Source: Niastella soli (GTDB taxonomy: Bacteria > Bacteroidota > Bacteroidia > Chitinophagales > Chitinophagaceae). From it: 64,000 nt of DNA. The DNA is taken from contig NZ_JAGHKO010000011.1 of NCBI RefSeq assembly GCF_017742245.1, forward strand, positions 708,518-772,517. Reading direction: 5' to 3'. Shown piece by piece: positions 17,304 through 26,000 of this stretch; position 1 is the first letter of the stretch; every line of letters starts with the position of its first letter. The position numbers were made by a program, and so were the translations under genes. Below the pieces are notes generated by a model, which was not told the DNA's origin, made no database searches, and saw nothing but the letters and a program-made list of their open reading frames with translations.

Positions 17304-17945
17304 GTGAAAAAGTTATTGGTCATCAACGCAAGTGCAAGAGGATCACAATCGCACAGCAGAACACTTACCGAAGTATTTGTTAATCATTGGAGACAACAGC
17401 ATCCCGGTGCAGAGATCAACTGTCGGGAATTAGGCAATACCTATGTTCCTCATATAACGAATGAGTGGATCACCGCCAATGTAAAACCGGTTGCAGAAAG
17501 AACAGACAAAGACCTGGAAATATTAGGCGCCAGCGATGCCTACATAAACGAATTACGGGAGGCCGACATAGTAGTGTTGGGTACGCCCATGTATAACTGG
17601 TCTATCCCAAGCACGCTAAAAGCCTATATAGACCAGGTGATGCGTTTCAATGAAACTTTTACTATAGATCCCGCCAATCAGGAAAAGCCTTATGTTGGAC
17701 TGTTGCAGCATAAAACCCTGGTACTTTTAGTGGCAAGAGGTCTCCAGGATTATGAACCTGGAGAATACAATGCAGCCTTGAACTTTCAGACGACCTATCT
17801 GAAAACCGTTTTCAATATGATGGGCATTGATGATATTCATCTGGTAGCGGTGAATGGCACTTCAATGAATAAAGAAGTACTTACAAGCACCATCAGGCAG
17901 GCCCACCAGCAGGTGCAATCAGTAATTAAAGGAATGCAACAGTAA
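17304..17945 (+). CDS. azoR: FMN-dependent NAD(P)H azoreductase / quinone reductase
   Basis: A 213-residue flavodoxin-like protein close to the usual AzoR length. The phosphate-binding loop reads NASARGSQSHSRTLTEVF at residues 6-23, and GTPMYNWSIPSTLKAYIDQVMRFNETF (about 93-119) is the family signature for FMN and dimer contacts. Members reduce quinones and azo compounds by two-electron transfer and protect against electrophile stress. First gene of a three-gene operon; its stop overlaps the next start by one base. Likely controlled by the divergent MocR regulator. Confidence 0.88.
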   Translation: MKKLLVINASARGSQSHSRTLTEVFVNHWRQQHPGAEINCRELGNTYVPHITNEWITANVKPVAERTDKDLEILGASDAYINELREADIVVLGTPMYNWSIPSTLKAYIDQVMRFNETFTIDPANQEKPYVGLLQHKTLVLLVARGLQDYEPGEYNAALNFQTTYLKTVFNMMGIDDIHLVAVNGTSMNKEVLTSTIRQAHQQVQSVIKGMQQ

Positions 17946-18865
17946 TGAGGAACCCCAAATTGAAAGGCAGCATTTTAATAACACTCGGCGCCTGTTGTTA
18001 CGGCATGTTGGGCACCTATGTAAAAATGGCTTATCAGTCCGGGTTTAATACCGCCGAGGTTACCATAGCACAGTTCGCTATTGGTTGTATAGGCCTGTTT
18101 ATACTTACGCTGGTGCGGCGACCGCATGCTAATACTTACTTAAGAGGGTCTATAAAAAGTACAGTCCGTCTGGTATTGGCAGGCTCTTCACTTGGGCTAA
18201 CGAGTATCTTTTACTATATGTCAGTGAAGTATATCGCAGTAAGCGTGGCCATCGTATTATTGGCCCAGTCTGTATGGATGGGTGTAGTGGTGGAAGCGAT
18301 CGATCAAAAAAAGCTACCGCACATTGGAAAAATGTTAGCAGTGCTGGTTATAATGGCAGGCACTGTGCTGGCCACTAACCTGCTTACCCAGTCGATCAGT
18401 TTTAACTGGAAGGGTATAGCATTCGGCTTGTTGGGGGCGCTTTGTTATACAGCCACCATGTACTCAACCAATAATCTTGAGCTGGGATTGCCACCGGTGA
18501 AACGCAGCCTGTTTATGGTGCTGGGCGGATTGATTGTTGTCCTTATGGTTTTTCATACCGCTGTTAATGAGGGATTTTCCGGTAGTATATTCTTTAGTTG
18601 GGGACTGCTGATTGCTCTTTTTGGGACCATTCTTCCGCCATTATTATTTACTCGAGGCATGCCATTGACAGGAATAGGGCTGGGCGCGGTGCTGGCAGCA
18701 ATTGAAATACCCATTGCTGTTATAATGGCTGGCGTTCTCTTGAGTGAAAAGGTGTTGGTAAGCCAATGGATTGGTGTGGCGCTTATCCTCGGGGCGGTTG
18801 CCTGGATGAACATGCCTAAACGTCAAGTGATAAAATTCAAAATAAAATATGACAACAAGAATTAA
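17945..18865 (+). CDS. EamA/DMT-family membrane transporter
   Basis: A 306-residue protein with about ten hydrophobic helices arranged as two EamA repeats. The first repeat starts KGSILITLGACCYGMLGTYVK, the second near FNWKGIAFGLLGALCYTATMY, and each ends with a helix pair such as LAAIEIPIAVIMAGVLLSEKV. EamA proteins export amino acids, metabolites or toxic compounds. The start overlaps the azoR stop (TAATG) and the end overlaps the next gene by 17 bases, so translation is coupled. The substrate is unknown; the neighbours suggest efflux of an electrophile or an amine sensed by the MocR regulator. Confidence 0.85.
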   Translation: MRNPKLKGSILITLGACCYGMLGTYVKMAYQSGFNTAEVTIAQFAIGCIGLFILTLVRRPHANTYLRGSIKSTVRLVLAGSSLGLTSIFYYMSVKYIAVSVAIVLLAQSVWMGVVVEAIDQKKLPHIGKMLAVLVIMAGTVLATNLLTQSISFNWKGIAFGLLGALCYTATMYSTNNLELGLPPVKRSLFMVLGGLIVVLMVFHTAVNEGFSGSIFFSWGLLIALFGTILPPLLFTRGMPLTGIGLGAVLAAIEIPIAVIMAGVLLSEKVLVSQWIGVALILGAVAWMNMPKRQVIKFKIKYDNKN

Positions 18866-19286
18866 AATTGATCAGGTAGAACCTGCAGGCTATAAAGCCA
18901 TACTCGGATTGGAAAAGTTTATCGAAAGCACTCCACTGACCAAAGTACATAAGGATTTGATCAAGATTAGGGCTTCGCAAATAAATGGCTGTGCATTTTG
19001 TATTGACATGCACACAAAAGAAGCCCGAAAAGCAGGTGAAACAGAACAGCGGATCTATGCGCTGAATGCCTGGCGCGATGCTCCTTTCTATACAGATGAA
19101 GAGAAAGCTATTCTGGCATTAACAGAAGAAGTTACTCTTATTAGCCATAATCAGGTAAGCAATGCCACTTATGAGCAGGCTGCCAGATTGTTTGGTGAAG
19201 CTTATCTGGCGCAGATTATTCTTTCTATCATAACCATCAATGTTTGGAACCGGATCGGGATCACCACTAAGTTAATTCCGGTATAA
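18849..19286 (+). CDS. AhpD-like / carboxymuconolactone decarboxylase family protein
   Basis: A 145-residue all-helical protein with the redox motif C48-A-F-C51 followed by IDMHTKEARKAGE, the AhpD active-site pattern (CxxC...H). Such proteins work as peroxidase-linked alkylhydroperoxidases. The N-terminal helix reads AILGLEKFIESTPL. It overlaps the EamA gene by 17 bases and ends the operon. Together with azoR it points to a response to oxidative or electrophile stress. A terminator follows 30 bases downstream. Confidence 0.85.
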   Translation: MTTRIKIDQVEPAGYKAILGLEKFIESTPLTKVHKDLIKIRASQINGCAFCIDMHTKEARKAGETEQRIYALNAWRDAPFYTDEEKAILALTEEVTLISHNQVSNATYEQAARLFGEAYLAQIILSIITINVWNRIGITTKLIPV

Positions 19287-19316
19287 CATTTTTTCAGTTC
19301 TATTGAGTATTTAAAA

Positions 19317-19347
19317 GGCCGGCCGATTCTTCGGTCGGCCAGTTTTA
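19317..19347 (+). terminator. Intrinsic terminator of the azoR operon
   Basis: A GC-rich 10-bp stem (19317-19326 with 19331-19340, one G-T pair), TTCT loop, then AGTTTTA. Confidence 0.8.
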
Positions 19348-20052
19348 GATAGCAAACAAATAATTTTGAACGGTTCTATTTCTTTTTTACTTATAAAGTC
19401 AATTCAAACTGCCAGGCGCCCCTACCATGGATGGGGTTAGGAAATTTGATCCTTACATGTTTATAGTTGCTTTTAGTTTAAAAACAACATCAGACAACGG
19501 TAGCCGATTTCTCCCGAAATCTCCAATGGCGTTAAGCTGAAATTCTACACTATGTCAAAGAGCTGTAAACGTGTATTACAGCTGTTTTGCGCAGGAGCAG
19601 GTGCAATACCATACAAAGGTAAAACTAGTATTTTACCCGGCAATCACAGGCTTGTCTAACCCAGTCTATAAGGGGCTATGTTGCTTATTTGTGTCTATAA
19701 TGGTCTATAAAGTGTCTTGAATGCGTATAGGGAAACCTTGGTATTGTTTGAGATGGCGCCGGTCCTGTGCTGGTATTATTGTTGACAATGTTCGGAAGTT
19801 GTTCGGACTCTCCCCGGGAATGTTCGGGTGCGCCCAGGGAAAGTCCGAACAAAACCCGAACAACACCCGCCGCTATCCCGGCACAATCCCGGCGCAATCC
19901 CATCCATTCCGGCAGCCTCCTAAGGCGAATGTGCGAGACTCCCAACTCACCACTGACATTTGCTGATTAATTGTCTTTCTGACAAAAAAACGATGTTTCA
20001 CCAAACAAATCCATTCTGCCCCTGTTATATAGAGGAACAATCCCATCTCTTT
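19348..20052. other. Long intergenic stretch without a supported gene
   Basis: About 700 bases. A small hairpin (AGCTGTAA arms, 19561-19568 and 19576-19583) and the 11-bp repeat array (19790-19910) are visible. The short open frames across the array on both strands are products of its repeat structure and look non-coding. Confidence 0.6.
19790..19910. repeat. 11-bp-period degenerate tandem repeat with reversed halves
   Basis: Units begin exactly 11 bases apart at 19845, 19856, 19867, 19878, 19889 and 19900 (CCGAACAAAAC, CCGAACAACAC, CCGCCGCTATC, CCGGCACAATC, CCGGCGCAATC, CCATCCATTCC). Upstream the complementary form GTTCGG begins at 19790, 19801 and 19822, and the arms GTTCGGACT (19801-19809) and AGTCCGAAC (19842-19850) are a perfect inverted pair. 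The same period occurs at 53398 and 63645. Confidence 0.75.
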
Positions 20053-20868
20053 ATGAAAAAAATACTCATTGCCACCGATTATTCAGCAGAAGCTGAAAAT
20101 GCGGCTGCATATGCCGCCGCGGTGGCTTCAGAACAAGGCCACGAACTGATCCTCTTTAACTACAGCGAAATTTCCATCCATCTTTTAAACGCCCGGGTTT
20201 CGGGGAACGACATTGACGAAATGCTGGAATTATTCCAGAAAAACCTAAACAAAGCTGCCGAAGCACTTAGTAAAAAGTTTAACGTACAAGTGACCCCTTA
20301 TCTGGCTTCGGGTAATTTTTATGAAAGCCTGGTAGCCTGCATCAATCAATTTAAGCCGGTGGTGGTAGTTATGGGTATGGCCAATAGATCCGTTGAACAG
20401 GACCTGTTGGGCAATACAACGACCTCTACCATCCATAAACTGGAATTTCCCTTACTGGCGATCCCTGTTAGCGCCCAATATCACCCCATTCGCAACATTT
20501 TATTTGCCTGCGATATGGAAAAAGGGGTAGAGGAGAAAGTGCTGAAAAACGTGCACGAAATTGCTGCCGCCTTCGGCGCCACGGTAGAAGTGTTTTATGT
20601 TACTGATACCATTGAAGCATTACAGGAGGCAGATGAAGCCGATCATGCTTCTATTGACAAAAATCTGGCTGGGATCAGTTATTACTACAAGAACGTACAA
20701 TCACTCAGGATCATCAATGCCATCCAGGAGGAAATAAAGGACACCCATGCCGATCTGCTGATCATGTCGCCTTATAAATACGGGTTCTGGGATTCCATGG
20801 TACATCGCAGCAAGACCAGGATGATGGCTTCCGGCAACAACATACCGCTGTTGTCATTACCTTCTTAA
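20053..20868 (+). CDS. Universal stress protein, tandem UspA domains
   Basis: A 271-residue cytosolic protein from the ATG at 20053 (MKKILIATDYSAEAENAAAYA). The frame is open further upstream to 19960, but that part has no Usp homology and sits against the repeat array, so I trim it. Domain 1 (about 1-145) ends GNTTTSTIHKLEFPLLAIP, which resembles the Usp nucleotide-loop region. Domain 2 starts at IRNILFACDMEKG and ends SKTRMMASGNNIPLLSLPS. The strict G-x2-G-x9-G(S/T) ATP motif is only partly kept, so nucleotide binding is uncertain. Monocistronic. Confidence 0.85.
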   Translation: MKKILIATDYSAEAENAAAYAAAVASEQGHELILFNYSEISIHLLNARVSGNDIDEMLELFQKNLNKAAEALSKKFNVQVTPYLASGNFYESLVACINQFKPVVVVMGMANRSVEQDLLGNTTTSTIHKLEFPLLAIPVSAQYHPIRNILFACDMEKGVEEKVLKNVHEIAAAFGATVEVFYVTDTIEALQEADEADHASIDKNLAGISYYYKNVQSLRIINAIQEEIKDTHADLLIMSPYKYGFWDSMVHRSKTRMMASGNNIPLLSLPS

Positions 20869-20962
20869 TTTTTTTGCGTTGTTTTTATAGATCAAAGGCC
20901 GGGACGTAATAGTTCGGGCCTTTGTAGTATCTTTAAAGCAGCACCAATACATTGGGAAGTAA

Positions 20963-21793
20963 ATGACAACTTTTAGCTTCAATCCGGTAACTCCACATCC
21001 GTTATTAGCTCCATATGTTGCAAAGATGTGGGTGTTTAAAAGCAGTGGCCGTTTGCCTGAGCTGGATAGAAAACTGATCGTTCCCAATGCCAATTTCAAA
21101 TTAGCCTTTACCAGCCAAAACGGATTGGTGGCCCAGGTAGAAAACAAGACCTTCACGCAGAAAGAACAGGAATTGTCTTTTACCGGCCTCATTGATTCGG
21201 CCGTTATGCTCAATCCGCACGAAGATATACAAACAGACACGATAGTAGTGGAGTTAAACCCGCTTGGGGCTTATCGGTTATTTTATTTGCCGTATGGAGC
21301 CATAAAAAATCAAATAACAGGAATGACCGATCTGCTGGGTAATCCTGTAAAAGAATTACAGTCGCGGCTGGCCGATACAGAGATTGTAGCAGAAAAATTG
21401 CAGTTGTTACAGCACTTTCTGATCAAACAATTGGAGAAGGCCGCACCTGACCTTATATACGACCATTGTGTAAAACGTATTTATGAAGGTAAAGGCCTCA
21501 TTACTGTAGCGCAGCTGGAAAAAGAAACCGGCTATAGTGCCCGGTGGTTGCATAAAAAATTCACAGAACATTTGGGCACCGGGCCTAAGAACCTGGCTGA
21601 AATAATCCGGTTCAAACAGTTTTACCAGGCGTATTCAGCCGGTGCTTCCCTGCATCATTTAAAAGAATATATCTACGAATATTACTACGACCAATCGCAT
21701 TTTCTCCGGGCATTTAAAAGGTTTACCGGTTCCACCCCAACCGATCTTCAAAACAGTCTGAACGACCTGGCTACGAAACATTATACAAGCTGA
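20963..21793 (+). CDS. AraC-family transcriptional regulator
   Basis: A 276-residue protein. The N-terminal ~150 residues (FNPVTPHPLLAPYVAKMWVF onwards) are the DUF6597-like sensor type seen in many Bacteroidetes AraC proteins. The C-terminal part has two HTH motifs: LITVAQLEKETGYSARWLHKKFTEHLG (about 176-203) and the second with YYYDQSHFLRAFKRFTGSTPTDLQ (about 240-264). It probably controls the SRPBCC gene that starts 61 bases downstream on the same strand. The ligand is unknown. Confidence 0.85.
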   Translation: MTTFSFNPVTPHPLLAPYVAKMWVFKSSGRLPELDRKLIVPNANFKLAFTSQNGLVAQVENKTFTQKEQELSFTGLIDSAVMLNPHEDIQTDTIVVELNPLGAYRLFYLPYGAIKNQITGMTDLLGNPVKELQSRLADTEIVAEKLQLLQHFLIKQLEKAAPDLIYDHCVKRIYEGKGLITVAQLEKETGYSARWLHKKFTEHLGTGPKNLAEIIRFKQFYQAYSAGASLHHLKEYIYEYYYDQSHFLRAFKRFTGSTPTDLQNSLNDLATKHYTS

Positions 21794-21830
21794 ATTCCGA
21801 TTCGTACAATACTTCGGTTTTCCGGCGGCC

Positions 21831-21838
21831 TAGCTTTG
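21831..21838 (+). promoter_or_regulatory. Candidate -7 promoter box for the SRPBCC gene
   Basis: TAGCTTTG matches the Bacteroidetes -7 consensus TAnnTTTG and lies 16 bases before the start codon. No clear -33 TTTG is seen. Confidence 0.4.
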
Positions 21839-21854
21839 TACAAAAGCAAAAACA

Positions 21855-22304
21855 ATGGAAAACAACAGTTTTAACACGAGTATCACTGCCGCGATCCCTG
21901 CAGCAGAAGCTATTAAAAAGATCAACAATGTACCAGGCTGGTGGGGTGTATCATTTATCGGACATTCCGAAAAGCAAGACGACACTTTCAGGATAACGAT
22001 GGGCGGAGATTCTTTCTTCAACTTTACCGTTACCGAACTGGTGCCTGATAAAAGAGTGGTTTGGCTGATCACCGATTGTAATATGCCCTGGTATTCCGAT
22101 AAAAAAGAATGGGCCAATACCCGCCTGATCTTTGATCTGCAGGAAAATAACGACGTTACCAATTTGACATTCACCCATGACGGGCTTACTCCTGATGTGG
22201 AGTGTTACAGGGATTGTGAACCTGGCTGGACGCACTGGATAAAGACCAGTCTGTATGCTTATTTAACTACAGGCCAGGGCGTTTTTAGAAAGCCTACTAA
22301 GTAG
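21855..22304 (+). CDS. SRPBCC (START/Bet v1-like) domain protein
   Basis: A 149-residue soluble protein. The fold pattern is visible: an opening strand FNTSITAAIPAAEAIKKINNVPGWWG, a central sheet ITMGGDSFFNFTVTELVPDKRVVWLITD, and a C-terminal long helix starting WTHWIKTSLYAYLTTGQGVF. It is close to AHSA1-type SRPBCC proteins, which bind hydrophobic ligands. It follows an AraC regulator, a frequent pairing in Bacteroidetes, and ends near a repeat-containing hairpin. Confidence 0.8.
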   Translation: MENNSFNTSITAAIPAAEAIKKINNVPGWWGVSFIGHSEKQDDTFRITMGGDSFFNFTVTELVPDKRVVWLITDCNMPWYSDKKEWANTRLIFDLQENNDVTNLTFTHDGLTPDVECYRDCEPGWTHWIKTSLYAYLTTGQGVFRKPTK

Positions 22305-22307
22305 GAA

Positions 22308-22380
22308 GTTGACAGGGTTGATAGGGTTGATAAGGGAGGTTAATAAGTGTCAACCCTGTCAACCCCCATCCCCTTTTTTT
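22308..22380 (+). repeat. 9-bp tandem repeat forming a terminator-like hairpin
   Basis: GTTGACAGG, GTTGATAGG and GTTGATAAG are head to tail at 22308, 22317 and 22326. The first 14 bases (22308-22321) pair perfectly with 22350-22363, and a T-run follows at 22374-22380. It lies just after the SRPBCC stop, so it may act as a terminator built from a repeat. The same 9-bp unit recurs at 28054. Confidence 0.65.
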
Positions 22381-22868
22381 CTGCAATCGGTTGTAGTTTT
22401 ATGTAAAAAATCAATAATCCCTAAAATACGCATTCTAAATGGTTGTTTATTAGATGAATTTAAATAGTAAGTGCTCCTTTATTTCTCAATGGCAAGGTGG
22501 GGATAATCTCGTGCCTACATTTTTTGATTAAAAAAATGTAATCGGTTTCATTTTTTTGTTTTTTTTACTATTTTCGTTTTGTCAGACACTCCCAATGGTC
22601 TGCCCCTAACGATCGAAACTGACTTAAAATTTGCCATATGCTACAACCTAATTGCTTTTCCCCCAACACATTAATTGATTACACTTTACTGGTAGGTACG
22701 GTCTCGGGATAGTTTTTCAAAAACTCCGCTGAGTCCTTTTTGACCCATTCGCTGGCCCATGGCTATGGCCGTGGCGGGTAAACTGCTGCTTTTTGCGGCA
22801 GACGGGTCTGTATTTGCCTATGCTATTTATCTCCCTAATAAAAATTGTAAAAAACCAAAACGATTACT
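22381..22868 (+). promoter_or_regulatory. Upstream region of the SusC/SusD operon
   Basis: About 490 bases without a gene, with long T and A runs (22520-22580). A GG-N10-GC element, TGGCGGGTAAACTGC, lies at 22772-22786 and could be a weak sigma-54 promoter match. No clear -7/-33 pair and no sigma/anti-sigma gene is seen next to it. Confidence 0.35.
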
Positions 22869-25800
22869 ATGAATAAAATTGAACTTCCCAGTAAGAGCAG
22901 CCGACAAAAGCTGTTGTGGGAAAAAGTGCTTGCGGGAACGCTGCTGGTTTTGTTGTGCTGTTTAGCTGATACCGCAGCGTTTGCTCAAAATACTGTCAGA
23001 GGTAAAATAACCGACCATGTCGGACAGCCGGTAGCCGGCGCTTCTGTAACAGTAAAGGGCACCAGTAATGGTACCAACACGGGTGTAGATGGCAGCTTTG
23101 CTATTGCTGCTTCCAAAGGTGCGGTGCTGGTGATCTCAAGTGTAACCTTTGCGCCCAAAGAAGTGACCGTAGGTGATGGCAGCGCGCTCCTTAATATACA
23201 GCTTACCCCGGCATCAACCGATCTGGGTGAAGTAGTGGTGGTGGGGTATGGTACGCAACGGAAAGAAGCAGTTACCGGTTCGGTGGTATCGATGGGCGGA
23301 GACAAATTGCGTGAAGTGCCCTCACCAAATATTTCACAAGCGCTGCAAGGGCGCATGCCTGGCGTGGATATTGCACAAACATCTACCCAGCCCGGGGCCA
23401 CTATGCAGATCCGTATTCGCGGTACCCGCTCGTTGAACGCAGACAACAACCCGCTGATCGTACTGGACGGGATCCCTTTTATCGGCTCATTGGCCGATAT
23501 CAACCCAAATGATATTAAAAGTATCGATGTGCTTAAAGATGCTTCGGCAACGGCCATCTACGGTTCGCGTGGCGCCAATGGTGTTATCTTGGTGACCACT
23601 GATAAAGGCGGTAAGAACAGAAAACCACGTATCAATTACAGCGGTTATGTGGGCGCACAAAAAGTGTTTGCCAAATACCCCATGATGAACGGGCCTCAGT
23701 TTGTAGCCCTGCGAAAAGCGGCCGGTCAATATACAAACGGACAAGATGAGGCAGATAGTGTGAATACCGACTGGCAGGACCTGCTCTATCAAACCGGTAT
23801 TGTAACCGACCACAACATTAGCCTTTCAGGTGGTTCTGAAACCGGGAGCTACAATTTTGGCGGCGGTTATTATAACAACCAGGGAGTAATACCCACCCAG
23901 CAGTACAAGCGCTATTCGCTGCGTGGTTCAATTGACCAGGGAGTGGGTAAGAATTTCCGCTTCGGCTTTACCACCAATACCAACTACAACCAAACACAGG
24001 GAAGCCAGGTGGGCTTATATAGTTCATTAAGCATGACGCCTATTTCCTCGCCTTACAATGCTGATGGTTCATTGAGAAGAGGCATCCGGATGATTGCCGA
24101 CAACCAGTATGTGTATACAAAAGATGTGGTAAAGAACCTGCGGGATAATGATCAGTGGCTGAACGAAACCCGCGGATTTGCTACCTACAACGCGGTGTAT
24201 GGCGAAGTGAAAGCGCCGTTCATCACCGGGTTGAAATACAGAGTGAACCTGGGGCTTGATTACATACAAACCAATAATGGCGCCTATACCGGGGCCGGCG
24301 TTGGCGATGCGCTGAACGCTACCACACCCTCTTCTGCATCTATTGATAACAGAAATAATGTTCACTGGACACTGGAAAATTTGCTTACGTATGACCGCAC
24401 TTTTGGCAAACACAGCATTAGTGCGGTGGCTTTGTATTCCGCAGAGCAACTTAAATATACCCGGTCAAATATGGCAGGCCGCGACATACCAGCCGACGCC
24501 TTTGAATTTTATAACATCGGTCAGGCGGCCGGACAAATAACCGTTGACCCTGCCAACCAGGATTACCAGTTATCGGGGCTTAAATCGGCCATGGGTCGTG
24601 TAATGTATTCTTATGATAACAAATACATGATCTCTGCGACGGTTCGTTCTGATGCTTCGTCAAGATTGGCGCCGGGCCATAAATGGCATACTTATCCAGC
24701 GATATCTGTAGGTTGGAACCTGGCTAACGAATCGTTCATCCAGAACCTCGATTTCTTCAACTCGCTGAAACTGCGTGCTGGTTACGGTGAAACCTCTAAC
24801 CAGGCAGTTTTACCTTATGCAACACTGGGTAAGCTGGATACCAGGCCCTATAATTTCGCCAGCACTTATAGCACCGGGCTGTACGTGTCGCAATTGCCAA
24901 ATCCGAACCTGGGCTGGGAATTCTCCAAAACCACGAACCTTGGTCTTGATTTCAGCATTCTCAAAAACCGCTTGTCGGGTACCATTGAATATTATATTAC
25001 CAAAACAGAAGACCTCCTGTACAATCTTGGACTGCCTCCTACATCGGGTGTAGGTAGTATTACTGCTAACATCGGCTCATCGGAGAATAAAGGTATTGAG
25101 CTGGGGCTGAATGGTGTCATCCTCGATAATGTCAGTGGCTTTACCTGGGAAGCAGGTGTGAACTTTTATGCAAACAAAAATAAACTGACCTCCCTTGCTT
25201 CGGGACAAACCCGCGATGAAAACAACTGGTGGTTTGTTGGGCACAATATCAACGCCATTTTTGATTACGAGCGTCAGGGTTTGTGGCAAAAAGACGATGC
25301 TTATTTAAATACCCTTGAACCCGGTGGTAATATCGGGATGATCAAAGTGAAATATACCGGTGGTTATAAATCAGACGGTACCCCCGAGCGGGCAATAGGT
25401 TCTGCCGACCGTCAGATCCTGGATGTAGACCCCGACTGGCAGGGCGGCTTTAATACCCGTTTGGCGTACAAAGGCTTTGATCTGGGTGTGGTTGGTTTCT
25501 ATCGCCATGGTGGCATTCTCTTCAGTACCATTCATGGTGCAAGCGGCTATTTGAATTTGTTGAGCGGTCGCCGTAACAATTTGAACGTTGATTACTGGAC
25601 ACCGGAGAATCCCAATGCGAAATATCCTAAACCCGGCGGTATCGTAAGCAGTGATAACCCCAAATACGGCAGCACGCTCAGTTACTTTGATGGTTCTTTC
25701 ATGAAGATCCGTACCATCACCCTGGGCTACGACTTTAATCAGAGTTTGTTGAAAAAATCGAATCTTAAATTGCGGATGTATGCTACCGTTCAAAATCCAT

Positions 25801-25988
25801 TTGTCATGTTCTCGCCATTCCATAAAGAATCGGGGCTTGATCCGGAAACAAACTCATATGGTAGTCAAAACGTGTCGTCAACAGGAGCAATCAGTGCCAA
25901 TACAAGTTTGTTGAACCGTATCCTTACCGTAGGGTACAATACGCCGTCTACCCGCAACTATGTTCTTGGTGCTAATTTGACATTTTAA
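22869..25988 (+). CDS. SusC/RagA-family TonB-linked outer-membrane transporter
   Basis: A 1039-residue protein with a long signal peptide ending near AAFAQ (residue 40). The N-terminal carboxypeptidase-like domain runs NTVRGKITDHVGQPVAGASV to about residue 115. A TonB-box-like stretch EVVVVGYGTQ and the plug follow (RKEAVTGSVVSM, then LQGRMPGVDI, IRIRGTRSLNADNNPLIVLDGIPF and the KSIDVLKDASATAIYGSRGANGVI stretch, about 210-240). The rest is a 22-strand barrel ending in ANLTF. SusC proteins import glycans, peptides or other large nutrients with a SusD lid. The operon here has only SusC and SusD plus a following gene set, with no glycoside hydrolase next to it, so the substrate is open. Confidence 0.95.
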   Translation: MNKIELPSKSSRQKLLWEKVLAGTLLVLLCCLADTAAFAQNTVRGKITDHVGQPVAGASVTVKGTSNGTNTGVDGSFAIAASKGAVLVISSVTFAPKEVTVGDGSALLNIQLTPASTDLGEVVVVGYGTQRKEAVTGSVVSMGGDKLREVPSPNISQALQGRMPGVDIAQTSTQPGATMQIRIRGTRSLNADNNPLIVLDGIPFIGSLADINPNDIKSIDVLKDASATAIYGSRGANGVILVTTDKGGKNRKPRINYSGYVGAQKVFAKYPMMNGPQFVALRKAAGQYTNGQDEADSVNTDWQDLLYQTGIVTDHNISLSGGSETGSYNFGGGYYNNQGVIPTQQYKRYSLRGSIDQGVGKNFRFGFTTNTNYNQTQGSQVGLYSSLSMTPISSPYNADGSLRRGIRMIADNQYVYTKDVVKNLRDNDQWLNETRGFATYNAVYGEVKAPFITGLKYRVNLGLDYIQTNNGAYTGAGVGDALNATTPSSASIDNRNNVHWTLENLLTYDRTFGKHSISAVALYSAEQLKYTRSNMAGRDIPADAFEFYNIGQAAGQITVDPANQDYQLSGLKSAMGRVMYSYDNKYMISATVRSDASSRLAPGHKWHTYPAISVGWNLANESFIQNLDFFNSLKLRAGYGETSNQAVLPYATLGKLDTRPYNFASTYSTGLYVSQLPNPNLGWEFSKTTNLGLDFSILKNRLSGTIEYYITKTEDLLYNLGLPPTSGVGSITANIGSSENKGIELGLNGVILDNVSGFTWEAGVNFYANKNKLTSLASGQTRDENNWWFVGHNINAIFDYERQGLWQKDDAYLNTLEPGGNIGMIKVKYTGGYKSDGTPERAIGSADRQILDVDPDWQGGFNTRLAYKGFDLGVVGFYRHGGILFSTIHGASGYLNLLSGRRNNLNVDYWTPENPNAKYPKPGGIVSSDNPKYGSTLSYFDGSFMKIRTITLGYDFNQSLLKKSNLKLRMYATVQNPFVMFSPFHKESGLDPETNSYGSQNVSSTGAISANTSLLNRILTVGYNTPSTRNYVLGANLTF

Positions 25989-26000
25989 ATTATTTAGAAT

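Noticed and set aside
19685-19970. Three overlapping open frames across the repeat array
   Set aside because: They are generated by the 11-bp period repeats in several frames on both strands; no family similarity and no ribosome-binding site.
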